Below are positions 44,501 to 53,065 of a stretch of 64,000 nt of DNA, in pieces. Positions within the stretch are counted from its first letter, which is position 1. Each line of letters opens with the position of its first letter. Under the pieces are notes generated by a model, which did no database searches, was not told the DNA's origin, and saw only the letters and a program-made list of their open reading frames with translations. The position numbers were made by a program, and so were the translations under genes. The stretch is from Rossellomorea sp. y25 (GTDB taxonomy: Bacteria > Bacillota > Bacilli > Bacillales > Bacillaceae_B): NCBI RefSeq assembly GCF_038049935.1, contig NZ_CP145886.1, forward strand, positions 1,558,501-1,622,500, read 5' to 3'.

Positions 44501-45333
44501 AGTCTGAGATGGATGCAGAAGCCGATGAGTCATTGGATGAAGATGACAATTGGAAAGAGCAGGTGAAGAATGGCGGGGAAGTGGAAATTGAGTCCAAACA
44601 TAAAGAAGAGGTATTGCACCGTTTGTCGTGGAAGTATCCACATCTGAGCGCTACTAACCTTCGCTCGAAGCAGTCGGTTTCTGAGCTGAAGCGAATGGTG
44701 GAAATAAGGGATGAAGCATCGAGTATCGATATTCTTCGGCGCCATCAAAAGCCTGTGTACAACCGGCCAAAATTTATGCAGTCTAAAGAGCTGTCTCCTG
44801 CTGAAAGAGGAACAGCCATGCACACCGTCATGCAGCATATCTCTATAGCAGATGGTGTACCCACAGAACAAGATGTTGCAGAGTTATTGTTAAATCTGGT
44901 ACACAAAGAAATTCTGACGGAAGAACAGAAAAGGGCAATCTCATTAGAAAACATCGTTGGATTTTTCCAAAGCGACCTCGGTCAGCGTATGGCCCGTGCA
45001 ACGAATATACAACGGGAAATTCCTTTCAGCATGAGCGTCCCTCTAAGTGAGATTTCGGAAACAGGGGAAGGTGCCCCGGAAGAAACGATTCTTGTTCAAG
45101 GGGTCATCGATTGTGTATTCCGGGATGAGTTTGGAATCGTACTGCTGGATTACAAAACCGACGGCATTCATGACCGATATAAAGATGGGTTTGCCGAGGC
45201 GAAGCCCGTTCTTGAAGAACGATACAGGGTGCAAATTGAATTATATACCCGTGCATTAGAATCCATTTGGAAAGAAACAGTTTCTGAAAAGTATCTTTAC
45301 TTCTTCGATGGAGGGCATGTGTTGGAGCTATAA
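41566..45333 (+). CDS. addA: ATP-dependent helicase/nuclease subunit A (AddA)
   Basis: 1255 residues. UvrD-type helicase with Walker A AAAGSGKTAVL (~34-44), Walker B VDEYQDTN, motif III-like GDVKQSIYRFRLAEP, motif VI VALTRAKEKL, and a C-terminal RecB nuclease with GVIDCVFRDEFGIVLLDYKTD. Acts with AddB in recombinational repair. AGAGGAGG precedes the ATG. Unlike B. subtilis, no sbcD-sbcC genes follow; the next gene is yisB-like. Confidence 0.97.
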   Translation: MSNGTIPAKPDHVTWTDDQWKAIWAKGQDILVAAAAGSGKTAVLVERIIQKILSEEDRMDVDELLVVTFTNASAAEMRHRIGQALEKAIDHDPHSHHLRKQLSLLNRASISTLHSFCLEVIRKYYYLIDIDPGFRIADETEGDLLRDEVLDELFEEEYGKEHNHDFFTLVDTFTNDRSDGALQDMIRKLYDFSRSHPNPDEWLRGLEEMYDIQEGVEIDQLSFIQPLLTDIRLQLHGAKNLFQRAMDLTRVPGGPGPRAENFLSDIEIVESLEESLHISWNTIYETIQTLPFTKLKACRGDDYNKDIVDEAKKLRDQGKKTLEKLQEDFFSRRPESFIEDMKKMKEVIHTLAEVVVEFGKRFRQVKEEKGLVDFADLEHFCLDILRDPASDALLPSEAAKQYKKKFKEVLVDEYQDTNMVQESILLLITEEREEVGNRFMVGDVKQSIYRFRLAEPNLFLGKYTRFLPVSGEAGLKIDLSQNFRSRKEVLEGTNFLFKQIMGSSVGEMEYNREAELVKGAPYPEEKEYPIEVAIIDQESEEASSAGNEVELSIFDEGDIEKSVLEARYMANKVKSMIEGRTPIYDAKTKTERPIQYKDIVILLRSMPWAAEIMEEFKRQGIPIYANLSTGYFEATEIAIMLSLLKVIDNPYQDIPLASVLRSPIVGLDEQGLASIRIHSRAGTYYEALKKFASEKPSNSREEETFEKVKVFLYHLQNWRTKARQGSVTELIWQLYRDTRFYDYVGGMAGGKQRQANLRALYDRARQYESTSFRGLFRFLRFIDRMRERGDDLGVARALSEQEDVVRLMTIHSSKGLEFPVVFVAGTSKQFNLMDLNASYLLDKDLGLATKYTDPGKRISYPSLPQLAFKRKKRMEAISEEMRVLYVALTRAKEKLFLVGTVKSLEKSLKKWRGALGQTEWLLSDFDRAGASSYLDWIGPSLMRHPHCGDLGGEAVLEGSGINEEILKHPSCWNITTIHKSEMDAEADESLDEDDNWKEQVKNGGEVEIESKHKEEVLHRLSWKYPHLSATNLRSKQSVSELKRMVEIRDEASSIDILRRHQKPVYNRPKFMQSKELSPAERGTAMHTVMQHISIADGVPTEQDVAELLLNLVHKEILTEEQKRAISLENIVGFFQSDLGQRMARATNIQREIPFSMSVPLSEISETGEGAPEETILVQGVIDCVFRDEFGIVLLDYKTDGIHDRYKDGFAEAKPVLEERYRVQIELYTRALESIWKETVSEKYLYFFDGGHVLEL

Positions 45334-45336
45334 TAG

Positions 45337-45374
45337 AAAACCACTTTGAAGCCTGGTCTTCAAAGTGGTTTTTT
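45337..45374 (+). terminator. Rho-independent terminator after addA
   Basis: AAAACCACTTTGAAG-CCTGGT-CTTCAAAGTGGTTTT, a 15-bp perfect stem followed by T. Confidence 0.95.
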
Positions 45375-45429
45375 AAGGTGTGAAAATTAGGGAATACCTA
45401 TACTAATTATATTTAGGGGGGTGGGTTAG

Positions 45430-45732
45430 ATGAGTAAAAAGTCGATTGGTACATGTGAATTATGTTCGCGGCAGAATGTGGAAACCACGATTCATCACCT
45501 GACACCCAAAGAGGTTGGGGGAACTTTCCTTCCCACGGCACAGCTTTGTATACCGTGTCATAAGCAAGTTCATTCCCTCTATACAAATGATGAATTGGGC
45601 ATAAGGTTGAACACCATCGAAGACTTGCGACGGGATGAAAAGATTCATAAGTTCATTAAGTGGATACGAAAGCAGCCCTCCTCAAAATTGGTGAAAACAA
45701 AGAAAAGCAATGAGCGGCGGAAAAAGGGATAA
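45430..45732 (+). CDS. HNH nuclease-domain protein (YisB/HlpB-like)
   Basis: 100 residues. A small HNH module: CELCSRQ zinc pair, TTIHHLTPKEVGG (catalytic His region), and CIPCHKQVHSLY, with a basic C-terminal tail (KKSNERRKKG). ATG after GGGGGGTGG. In B. subtilis the corresponding gene lies between the addAB-sbcDC cluster and gerPF, the same place as here. A role in DNA repair is suggested by context; activity is not shown. Confidence 0.85.
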   Translation: MSKKSIGTCELCSRQNVETTIHHLTPKEVGGTFLPTAQLCIPCHKQVHSLYTNDELGIRLNTIEDLRRDEKIHKFIKWIRKQPSSKLVKTKKSNERRKKG

Positions 45733-45744
45733 GGGTATAAAAGA

Positions 45745-45770
45745 CAAAAAGCCACAATGTGGGCTTTTTG
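45745..45770. terminator. Bidirectional terminator between yisB-like gene and gerP operon
   Basis: AAAAAGCC...GGGCTTTTT hairpin with A and T runs, serving both converging units. Confidence 0.8.
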
Positions 45771-45775
45771 TTATT

Positions 45776-45994
45776 CTAATTATTTCCGGTAATGGGTTGA
45801 TCGACGACATTACAATCAAATGTGGTACTTACACTGAATACATTATAGCTTAACTGAAATGGACCAGTATTGAAGCCGCCGGCACCTCCGAATGTCTTAG
45901 AAGCAGACTTAGGTGAAATAATCGCCGTATCCCCAAACTGGACATTTCCTCCACCAACGTTAAGAATAGCGACAGGACCTACTAAAGCGGGCAT
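45776..45994 (-). CDS. gerPF: Spore germination protein GerPF
   Basis: 72 residues from the ATG at 45994 (AGAGG 9 nt upstream; the ATG at 46003 abuts the RBS). Contains the GerPA/GerPF family core FGDTAIISPKSASKTFGGAGGFNTGPF and a C-terminal ...NVVDQPITGN. GerP proteins lie in the inner spore coat and let germinants pass to receptors. Last gene of the gerPA-PF operon. Confidence 0.92.
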   Translation of the reverse strand: MPALVGPVAILNVGGGNVQFGDTAIISPKSASKTFGGAGGFNTGPFQLSYNVFSVSTTFDCNVVDQPITGNN

Positions 45995-46061
45995 AATCAA
46001 CATCCTCTTTTTATTTGTCTATAATGTTAGCCTATGTGAACTTCTGGGGAAGGTTCTTCAT

Positions 46062-46469
46062 CTAGTTTGGACTTTCAATCGTCTCAAACGTGAGTGGTTC
46101 GGTATCTTTTTCTTTTTCCAGCTGACGGATATTTTTTACCCTGGCTTCCATATATACGTTGGATGTATTTCCGACGTGGATGATGGATGAGAACGACGTT
46201 GCCCGTATATACATGTTATTTACTTTGATGGGACAAAGATTTAGCCTGTTTACCCTGATATCCGGGTTAATGCGAGGGAGGTCGATTGGCCCGGTAAATA
46301 CGGATGAATCAAAACTTCCTTCACTGGTTAAGAAAAACTCTCTTTCACGCTGCACCGCAAATGCCTTCGACACGGCATAAATGTTTTGAGAATCCCCTAA
46401 TTGATAAAGCGAGCTAAAGGCTAGTGTGATTCCTTCCAAATGATTAACAATCGAGTAACGCTTAAGCAT
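46062..46469 (-). CDS. gerPE: Spore germination protein GerPE
   Basis: 135 residues. GerPE-type sequence with LGDSQNIYAVSKAFAVQRE, INPDIRVNRLNLCPIKVNNMYI and SSIIHVGNTSNVYMEARVKNIRQL. Its ATG overlaps the gerPD stop by one base (TAATG), so translation is coupled. Coat permeability function as for the other GerP proteins. Confidence 0.92.
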   Translation of the reverse strand: MLKRYSIVNHLEGITLAFSSLYQLGDSQNIYAVSKAFAVQREREFFLTSEGSFDSSVFTGPIDLPRINPDIRVNRLNLCPIKVNNMYIRATSFSSIIHVGNTSNVYMEARVKNIRQLEKEKDTEPLTFETIESPN

Positions 46470-46645
46470 TACTTAGGTGTAAGAGGAACGAATGGACCGA
46501 TGATCAGTGATTCAGGTGGCGTATCGAATGCTGAGGCGAGCTGAATGACATCAGCATCACCTACGAGAACGAGAGAGGAACTCGTAACCCCGGCAATTTC
46601 AATATTCCCAACCGATAGTTCACGATTGATTACTTGGAGGTTCAT
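46469..46645 (-). CDS. gerPD: Spore germination protein GerPD
   Basis: 58 residues, starting MNLQVINRELSVGNIEIAGV and ending SLIIGPFVPLTPK, matching the short GerPD family in length and pattern (an N-terminal VxNR..xVGxI.I.G strand pair, then SSSLVLVGDADVIQLAS). The start lies 26 bp inside the gerPC 3' end. It completes the six-gene gerP set. Confidence 0.9.
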   Translation of the reverse strand: MNLQVINRELSVGNIEIAGVTSSSLVLVGDADVIQLASAFDTPPESLIIGPFVPLTPK

Positions 46646-47249
46646 TGTTCTTCATTCCTTCCATATTATTTGGGATTTGTGACATGAAGGAGAAGAGGGC
46701 CGTTTCGATATCCTTTTTGATTTTGCTGATGATTTTCCGTTCCCATTCTCCTTCTTGTTGTTTTGATTCAATATAGGGGATGTTCTGTAAATAGAAATCG
46801 ATTCTTTGTGGCATCTGGTTCAATAAATCCTGCTGAATCATCTCGTAATAAGATGGATCCAGAGACCGCTGAAATTGCATTTCATTATCCTGAATAAGAC
46901 TTGGTAATTCTGAATCGATATACGCTTTAATTTCAGCAGTAATTCTTTCTTTATAGGGCTTGATGTCCTTGATTGATTTGACATCCACATTTTGCTCGAC
47001 GGCGAGATCCTCTATGGTTTCTTTTAGGTTATTTGGATTTAATCCAATATTCAAGGTGCCATCAAGAGATTCCACTTTGAGCTGATCAAATTTGTATTCG
47101 ATTCTTTCAACATTGATTTTCGGTGCATCCTTTAGAGTTATTACCTCTTGTGACAGCTCATTCACTTTTTTTTCCAACGCGACAATTTTCGTGTTCAACA
47201 TCTCGATATACTGATAAAGTTGTTGTGGGGTCATATAGTAATTGTTCAT
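46620..47249 (-). CDS. gerPC: Spore germination protein GerPC
   Basis: 209 residues, the largest GerP protein. N-terminal MTPQQLYQYIEMLNTKI followed by a coiled coil (ALEKKVNELSQEVITLKD), then the conserved IEYKFDQLKVESLDGTLNIGLNP segment. AGAGGTGG lies 5 nt before the ATG. Overlaps gerPD by 26 bp. Confidence 0.92.
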   Translation of the reverse strand: MNNYYMTPQQLYQYIEMLNTKIVALEKKVNELSQEVITLKDAPKINVERIEYKFDQLKVESLDGTLNIGLNPNNLKETIEDLAVEQNVDVKSIKDIKPYKERITAEIKAYIDSELPSLIQDNEMQFQRSLDPSYYEMIQQDLLNQMPQRIDFYLQNIPYIESKQQEGEWERKIISKIKKDIETALFSFMSQIPNNMEGMKNNEPPSNQS

Positions 47250-47281
47250 TCTGCCACCTCTTTCTTTTGTCGCGATTTAGG

Positions 47282-47509
47282 TTACCTTGGCGTTTGCAGG
47301 GGGACGAGGGGGGTTATAGAGGGAGGCGGTTTTCCATTGCCGTTTTTCTCCGCTTCCGGAGCAGGCTCCGTGAAGCCCCCTGTATTATAAAGGAAGTCAT
47401 TTGTTGTGATTTGACCGCATGTTCCGATTTGAAAGATGGAAGAATTGGACATCCCCCCGATTTTAATGAATTGAATCTGTATGGATTGTTGAACATAATA
47501 ATTCGTCAT
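47282..47509 (-). CDS. gerPB: Spore germination protein GerPB
   Basis: 75 residues, beginning TNYYVQQSIQIQFIKIGG and carrying SSIFQIGTCGQI, the GerPB hallmark, with a Pro-rich C-terminal tail. The RBS is weak (GAGTGTGATG). It follows gerPA by 12 bp. Confidence 0.9.
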   Translation of the reverse strand: MTNYYVQQSIQIQFIKIGGMSNSSIFQIGTCGQITTNDFLYNTGGFTEPAPEAEKNGNGKPPPSITPLVPLQTPR

Positions 47510-47521
47510 TCGGCATCACAC

Positions 47522-47743
47522 TCATAGGTTAAAGTTTATTCCTTGGTCCATTCCATCATCGTCCACGGTATAGGTCAAGGAGCTTTCATTGTAAACAGAA
47601 ATCCCCTTTCCTGTTATGAACGAACCTGCCCCTGCGAAAGTCTTGGCTGTGGAAATCGGACTAATGTTAAATACATCTCCAATATGGAAGACGGCACTTG
47701 AACCGATGCTTACGACTTGAGCAATTCCTACGATTGCGGGCAT
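47522..47743 (-). CDS. gerPA: Spore germination protein GerPA
   Basis: 73 residues, starting MPAIVGIAQVVSIGSSAVFHIGD and containing FNISPISTAKTFAGAGSFITG; paralogous to GerPF at the other end of the operon. AAGGTGTGAG precedes the ATG. First gene of the operon, with a sigma-K-type promoter 37 bp upstream. Confidence 0.92.
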   Translation of the reverse strand: MPAIVGIAQVVSIGSSAVFHIGDVFNISPISTAKTFAGAGSFITGKGISVYNESSLTYTVDDDGMDQGINFNL

Positions 47744-47779
47744 ATCGACTCACACCTTTAAGACAAAGTTAATTATTGT

Positions 47780-47806
47780 TATTCTATGTGAGAAGAACGA
47801 ATAGGT
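47780..47806 (-). promoter_or_regulatory. Sigma-K promoter of the gerP operon
   Basis: Reading the minus strand: AC at 47806-47805, 16 nt, then CATAGAATA at 47788-47780. This matches AC-N16-CATANNNTA exactly. The gerP operon of B. subtilis is sigma-K dependent, so late mother-cell expression is expected. Confidence 0.8.
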
Positions 47807-47873
47807 GATAATCGCCTAATTTCACATTTAGAGTTAAAATGGAACTAAGATTATTTTTTCGGAGGAACAATTA

Positions 47874-49061
47874 ATGGACTCTTTATCGCCAACTGAACAT
47901 TCAGAACGTATTGTAAGTCTTGATGTGATCAGAGGATTTTCATTGCTTGGGATCTTTATCATCAATATGATTTCCTTTCATTCACCATTTCTTTATCTTG
48001 ACCCCTATTCCTGGTGGAAAACACCTGAAGATGTCGCCTTGTATCCATGGATAGATGTATTGGTCCAAGCAAGCTTCTATCCTCTATTCGCCATGATGTT
48101 TGGTTATGGTTTAGGGATTCAGCAGCAAAGGGCAACTGCCAAAGGAACGTCTTTCTATCTATTTGGAATCAGAAGGCTTCTTATCTTATTAGTGATCGGC
48201 TGTATCCATGCTTTCCTGATTTGGTCTGGGGATATCTTAATCAACTATGCCGTATTCGGGCTGCTGCTGCTCGTTTTTATGAGGCTGTCTGGAAAGGGAT
48301 TATTATGGTTAGGAGGATTATTATTTCTGGTGCCTCAATTATTTTTCAGTATTCTGCTCGTTTTAATGACATTTGCAGATCCGACTGGCGTAACGCAGTT
48401 CACTGATATCCAGTCATTGCAGGATTCTGTTGCCGCTTATGCATCAGGAAGCTTCGGCAGTATAATGGAACAGCGTTTTCAGGACTGGTATGCTGTGAAT
48501 TCACCTGGTAATCTCATATTTTTATTACTTTCTATATTGCCAATGATGATGATTGGTGCAGGGGCTAGTAAACTGCAACTACTGGAAAAGGTAAGAGCTT
48601 ATAAGAAGACATGGATTATAATAGGAATCTGTACTTTGGCGATGGGGATTTTCATTAAAACAATGCCATTATTCATCCAGTCCAATTTTGCATATGCATA
48701 CATTCAAGACTTTTTGGGAGGTCCGTTCTTATCAGTATCTTATGCAATAATCCTCTCATTATTATTGTTGAATGAAAAAATCATGAAGTGGAGCAAGCCT
48801 TTAGCCTCAGTAGGGAAAATGTCCTTGACGAACTACCTTATGCAATCGATCCTCGGCACCCTGATATTCTATTCGTATGGATTTGGACTATACGGAGAAG
48901 TGACGTTAACGACGGGGACTATGCTGGCAGTTGGGATTTATGTCATTCAAGTCATCCTATCAGAGATTTGGTTATCCAAGTTTAAATACGGTCCTGTTGA
49001 GAAGCTGTGGCGTGTATTTAGCTATGGAAGAAGCACTGTGGTGAAAAAAGGAGAGTTATAG
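47874..49061 (+). CDS. DUF418 family membrane protein (YeiB/YxaH-like)
   Basis: 395 residues, about ten TM helices. N-terminal RIVSLDVIRGFSLLGIFIINM is the family signature (heparan-alpha-glucosaminide acetyltransferase-like N-domain), and the C-terminal DUF418 part contains VGKMSLTNYLMQSILGTLIFY. CGGAGGA precedes the ATG. Divergent from gerPA. B. subtilis has yisI and yisJ at this place instead. Molecular function not known. Confidence 0.88.
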   Translation: MDSLSPTEHSERIVSLDVIRGFSLLGIFIINMISFHSPFLYLDPYSWWKTPEDVALYPWIDVLVQASFYPLFAMMFGYGLGIQQQRATAKGTSFYLFGIRRLLILLVIGCIHAFLIWSGDILINYAVFGLLLLVFMRLSGKGLLWLGGLLFLVPQLFFSILLVLMTFADPTGVTQFTDIQSLQDSVAAYASGSFGSIMEQRFQDWYAVNSPGNLIFLLLSILPMMMIGAGASKLQLLEKVRAYKKTWIIIGICTLAMGIFIKTMPLFIQSNFAYAYIQDFLGGPFLSVSYAIILSLLLLNEKIMKWSKPLASVGKMSLTNYLMQSILGTLIFYSYGFGLYGEVTLTTGTMLAVGIYVIQVILSEIWLSKFKYGPVEKLWRVFSYGRSTVVKKGEL

Positions 49062-49093
49062 TTTATCAATTAAATGAAGGGGATGAGTAAGGA

Positions 49094-49963
49094 ATGAAAT
49101 TTGTTAGCTTTCAGGTTGGGGATAGACAGACGTATGGTGTGGAACGAAATGCCGGAATTATAGAGTTAGCAGGTTTGCACGGCTTGCCTCAGGATTTACT
49201 TGGCGGGATAGAAGAGGGGAAGGGTTTTCTTCAAAAGGTAAAAAGAGTTCTTCAGGAAGATTCGGCAGAACCCCGCTATTATTCGCATGCTGAGATAAAG
49301 TGGCTTTCACCGCTTCCGAAAGTGCAGAGGAATATTATGTGTGTAGGGAAAAATTATCGTGATCATGCCATCGAAATGGGCAGCGAACAGGATATCCCGA
49401 AAGACATCATGATCTTCACTAAAGCCACCAATACCGTAATCGGTCATGGTGAAACGGTGCTGCATCATGGTGAAGTGACGGAGCAGCTTGATTATGAAGG
49501 AGAGCTTGCTGTTGTGATTGGCAAGAGAGGGAAAGGGATTTCCCCGGTAGACGCCTTGGGTTACGTATTTGGATATACGATACTCAATGATATAACCGCC
49601 AGGGATCTGCAGAAAAAGCATGGCCAATTTTTTATCGGTAAGAGCCTTGATACAACATGTCCGATCGGTCCTTATCTTGTCACGAAGGATGAAATCGCCG
49701 ACCCGCAGAATCTGGAAATCAAGACGAGGGTAAATGATGAAATCCGTCAGTCTTCAAACACAAGTGAAATGATATTCAACATCCCCACCATCATTTCTAC
49801 ATTATCAAAGGGGATGACCCTTGAGCCTGGTGATATCATTGCTACCGGGACCCCTGCTGGAGTTGGAAAAGGCTTCAAGCCTCCGCTTTTCCTGAAGAAA
49901 GGTGACAGAGTGGAAATCGAAATTGAATCTCTCGGAATTTTGACAAATCAGTTACAGGCCTAG
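49094..49963 (+). CDS. yisK: Fumarylacetoacetate hydrolase family protein YisK
   Basis: 289 residues. FAH-fold catalytic domain with CVGKNYRDHAIEMG, the metal-binding EGELAVVIGK (second acid pair) and Asp in YTILNDITARDLQKKHGQF, and the ending PGDIIATGTPAGVGKG. The N-terminal ~80 residues form the YisK-type extension. B. subtilis YisK has oxaloacetate decarboxylase activity and associates with Mbl. Position between the gerP region and yisL is the same as in B. subtilis. Confidence 0.9.
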   Translation: MKFVSFQVGDRQTYGVERNAGIIELAGLHGLPQDLLGGIEEGKGFLQKVKRVLQEDSAEPRYYSHAEIKWLSPLPKVQRNIMCVGKNYRDHAIEMGSEQDIPKDIMIFTKATNTVIGHGETVLHHGEVTEQLDYEGELAVVIGKRGKGISPVDALGYVFGYTILNDITARDLQKKHGQFFIGKSLDTTCPIGPYLVTKDEIADPQNLEIKTRVNDEIRQSSNTSEMIFNIPTIISTLSKGMTLEPGDIIATGTPAGVGKGFKPPLFLKKGDRVEIEIESLGILTNQLQA

Positions 49964-50035
49964 TTAAAATTTCTGTTGGAGTTAAGACTATGGTAATATT
50001 ATGAACGTAAACTATCTACATGTAGGAGGTTCATT

Positions 50036-50407
50036 ATGTTTGATAATACACATGCCCATATTACAACTTGGGTGATTGCGATTATTCTTTTCTTTGTAGC
50101 GGTTGGCTTACATAATGCAGGGAAGAAAAAAGGCATGAAAGTTGTACATATGATTTTACGGTTATTCTACCTGCTCATTATTTTAACGGGTGCCCTATTA
50201 TTCTGGAAGCATCAGGGAATTAATCCTGCCCTATATGGCATTAAAGGATTGGTTGGTATTTGGGTCATCGGGATGTTCGAGATGGTCTTGGTTCGCATGA
50301 ATAAAGGCAAGAGTACGAAGATGTTCTGGATTCAATTGATCATCGCTTTAATCATTGTTCTTTATTTGGGATTACGATTGCCTTTGGGCTTGAATTTCCT
50401 TGGATAA
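50036..50407 (+). CDS. yisL: YisL family membrane protein (DUF1516)
   Basis: 123 residues, four TM helices, with the YisL-like start HAHITTWVIAIILFFVAVGLH and GIKGLVGIWVIGMFEMVL. TAGGAGG lies 7 nt before the ATG. Same neighbourhood as in B. subtilis (yisK-yisL). Function unknown. Confidence 0.9.
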   Translation: MFDNTHAHITTWVIAIILFFVAVGLHNAGKKKGMKVVHMILRLFYLLIILTGALLFWKHQGINPALYGIKGLVGIWVIGMFEMVLVRMNKGKSTKMFWIQLIIALIIVLYLGLRLPLGLNFLG

Positions 50408-50420
50408 AGAAGGAATAGAA

Positions 50421-50465
50421 AAAAAAGCAAATGTCTGTCGGATACCGGCAGGCATTTGCTTTTTT
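50421..50465. terminator. Terminator between yisL and yisN
   Basis: AAAAAAGCAAATGTCTGTCGG / CCGGCAGGCATTTGCTTTTTT, a long stem with a 3-nt loop; bidirectional. Confidence 0.95.
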
Positions 50466-50486
50466 CTATTTGGGTTTATGAATGGA

Positions 50487-51050
50487 TTAAATATTAAAAC
50501 TCTCAATCACAATTCGTCTCCCCGTACTTAATGTGAATTCAAAGCGGTCCCGCTTCTTTTTGTAATAGGTGAAGTGATGCTGGACAGCACATACTTCTAC
50601 ACCGTTATCGAAGGTGATGAAGTTAACCCCTTCTTTAATCTTTTGATTTCCAAGGAAAACCAGGTGGTTATGGCAAAAGATACTATCATAAATAGAATAA
50701 CCCAGATTGTTTAAGGCTGTTGTAAACTGATGAAAAGCATCATCAGAAATCTCTTCCAATAAATTCTCCAACGAATACAATATATTCTTCTTTATTTGAA
50801 TTCGATCGCCATTCTCGATTCTTAATCGCTCATACGGTGTCACGATAATTCCGTCTTCCAACAGAACACCTGTAAGCCAGTCCCCATCTCTATATACTTT
50901 TAATTCATGATTGAGGTAAAATTCGAGCTCGGACTCTTCCTCGGCATCGATTTCGAAAAAGTACCACGTATCCTCTTCGAAAAGAGCAGTGCCCTCGGAG
51001 AAGGACCTTTTTTGGGATTTTAAAATGTTTGATCGAAATATGTTGCTCAA
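50487..51050 (-). CDS. yisN: YisN family protein (DUF2777)
   Basis: 187 residues, soluble and acidic, with LEEDTWYFFEIDAEEESELEFY and GRRIVIESFNI near its ends. TTG start 9 nt after AAGGAGG. Convergent with yisL and divergent from asnB, as yisN is with asnO in B. subtilis. Shorter than the B. subtilis protein (~220). Assignment rests mainly on synteny. Function unknown. Confidence 0.75.
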   Translation of the reverse strand: MSNIFRSNILKSQKRSFSEGTALFEEDTWYFFEIDAEEESELEFYLNHELKVYRDGDWLTGVLLEDGIIVTPYERLRIENGDRIQIKKNILYSLENLLEEISDDAFHQFTTALNNLGYSIYDSIFCHNHLVFLGNQKIKEGVNFITFDNGVEVCAVQHHFTYYKKKRDRFEFTLSTGRRIVIESFNI

Positions 51051-51207
51051 GTGAATATCCCTCCTTAACTACATTTCTTGTCATAATTATCATATTTCAT
51101 TCATGTAAAGATTGATTGAGACAATTAACCATTTAAAGCTCAGAGCATAGAATAATTTATGTGTCCGTGAGCCCAGTTTGTTTGATTAGAAAGTGAGGAT
51201 GATCACA

Positions 51208-53055
51208 ATGTGCGGAATTACAGGTTGGATCCATTATAAACGAGATTTGTCGGATCAAAAAGAAGTAGTAGAAAAAATGGCTGAAACCCTTTCTAAAAGA
51301 GGACCTGATGAAACGAATGTATGGATTGATGAACATGTTGCGTTTGGTCATAAACGATTAATTGTAGTAGATCCTGCAGGTGGCAGGCAGCCCATGAGCA
51401 TTCAGCATAACGACCACCTTTTCACCATCTGCTACAATGGTGAACTTTACAACACAGAAGATTTAAGAAAGATACTTATTTCTAAGGGTTATACCTTCAA
51501 AGGCCATTCTGATACGGAGGTCCTGTTAACGTCTTATATTGAGTGGCGAGAGGAATGTGTCCATCATTTAAATGGAATTTTCGCATTTGCGGTTTGGGAC
51601 AGTGAACAGGAGCACGTGTTTATAGGCAGGGACCGAATGGGCGTTAAGCCTTTATTTTATTTTGAAAAGGAAGAAGGAATCCTTTTCGGTTCGGAAATTA
51701 AAGCGTTACTGGCTCATCCGGATGTTTTGCCTCAGGTGGATCATCAAGGATTAGCGGAGGTATTGGGACTCGGACCATCCCGTACGCCTGGAAATGGTGT
51801 ATTCAAAGGGGTGAAGGAACTCCGTCCGGCTCATGCGTTACTATTCTCTAAAAAGGGCTTGAAAATATGGAGATACTGGAATGTGAAGAGTGAAAAGCAT
51901 ACAGATTCTTTTATTGAAACAGTTGCGAAAGTTCGCTTCCTGGTAACCGATGCCATCCAAAGACAGCTTGTTTCCGATGTACCCCTCTGTACTTTCTTAT
52001 CCGGCGGACTTGATTCCAGTGCAATTACAGCGGTAGCAGCGAATTGCTATAAAGAAGAGGGAAAAGGCAGTCTTCATACGTACTCCATCGACTATGAAGA
52101 AAATGATCAATACTTTAAAGCGAACGATTTCCAGCCGAATTCCGATGCGCCGTGGATTGATAAGATGACTTCTGAATTTAAAACAGTGCATCATCGCAGT
52201 ATCATTAGTCAACAACAATTGAAGGACTATCTGACTGAGGCGGTTCATGTAAGAGATTTACCGGGAATGGCTGATGTTGATTCATCCCTATTATGGTTCT
52301 GCCGGGAAATTAAACAGGACTTCACGGTTGGATTATCAGGAGAATGTGCGGATGAAATATTCGGGGGATACCCTTGGTTTCACCGTCCAGAAGATTTCGA
52401 CCGCAGAGGATTTCCATGGATGCGCTCCACAGCTGAGCGTCAAGGCCTTCTGAAGGAAGAATGGAGTAAGAAATTAAATCTGGAAGAGTATGTGCTGGAG
52501 CAATATGATCGGACAGTGGCAGAAACCCCATTATTAGAAGGGGAAAGTGAAGTTGAAACGAAAAGAAGGCAACTATTCTATCTGAATTTACTATGGTTCA
52601 TGACGACATTGTTAGATCGCAAGGATCGCATGAGTATGGGTGCAAGCTTGGAGGTCCGTGTGCCATTTGCTGATCACAGACTCGTAGAATATGTCTGGAA
52701 CATTCCATGGGAGATGAAAATGTACGAAGGAAGAGAAAAGGGGATCCTGCGAAAGGCACTTGAGGGAGTGCTCCCACACGAAGTCCTTTATCGGAAGAAG
52801 AGTCCCTACCCGAAAACACATCACCCTGTGTACACGAAACTGGTAAGTGACTGGTTGAATGAAATACTCGAAGACAAATCAAGTGTTCTCTATGAATTGT
52901 TCGATGAAGAAAAACTGAAAGAAATCGTTGCAACAGGTGGATCTGCCTTCGAGGTACCATGGTATGGCCAACTTATGACCGGTCCCCAACTACTTGCCCA
53001 CTTGGCCCAGATTCATGTTTGGTTTAAGGATTATAATGTTCAAATTGTAGAATAA
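51208..53055 (+). CDS. asnO: Asparagine synthetase (glutamine-hydrolysing), AsnO-type
   Basis: 615 residues (B. subtilis AsnO 614). N-terminal glutaminase: Cys2 (MCGITGW), RGPDE, and GHKRLIVVD; C-terminal synthetase: PP-loop FLSGGLDSSAI and SGECADEIFGGYPW. Makes asparagine from aspartate with glutamine as N donor. The ATG at 51208 (directly before TGC) is required for the N-terminal Cys nucleophile; GAGGATG lies upstream. In B. subtilis asnO is sporulation-associated, and it precedes yisP as here. Confidence 0.95.
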   Translation: MCGITGWIHYKRDLSDQKEVVEKMAETLSKRGPDETNVWIDEHVAFGHKRLIVVDPAGGRQPMSIQHNDHLFTICYNGELYNTEDLRKILISKGYTFKGHSDTEVLLTSYIEWREECVHHLNGIFAFAVWDSEQEHVFIGRDRMGVKPLFYFEKEEGILFGSEIKALLAHPDVLPQVDHQGLAEVLGLGPSRTPGNGVFKGVKELRPAHALLFSKKGLKIWRYWNVKSEKHTDSFIETVAKVRFLVTDAIQRQLVSDVPLCTFLSGGLDSSAITAVAANCYKEEGKGSLHTYSIDYEENDQYFKANDFQPNSDAPWIDKMTSEFKTVHHRSIISQQQLKDYLTEAVHVRDLPGMADVDSSLLWFCREIKQDFTVGLSGECADEIFGGYPWFHRPEDFDRRGFPWMRSTAERQGLLKEEWSKKLNLEEYVLEQYDRTVAETPLLEGESEVETKRRQLFYLNLLWFMTTLLDRKDRMSMGASLEVRVPFADHRLVEYVWNIPWEMKMYEGREKGILRKALEGVLPHEVLYRKKSPYPKTHHPVYTKLVSDWLNEILEDKSSVLYELFDEEKLKEIVATGGSAFEVPWYGQLMTGPQLLAHLAQIHVWFKDYNVQIVE

Positions 53056-53065
53056 TAGCTATTTG

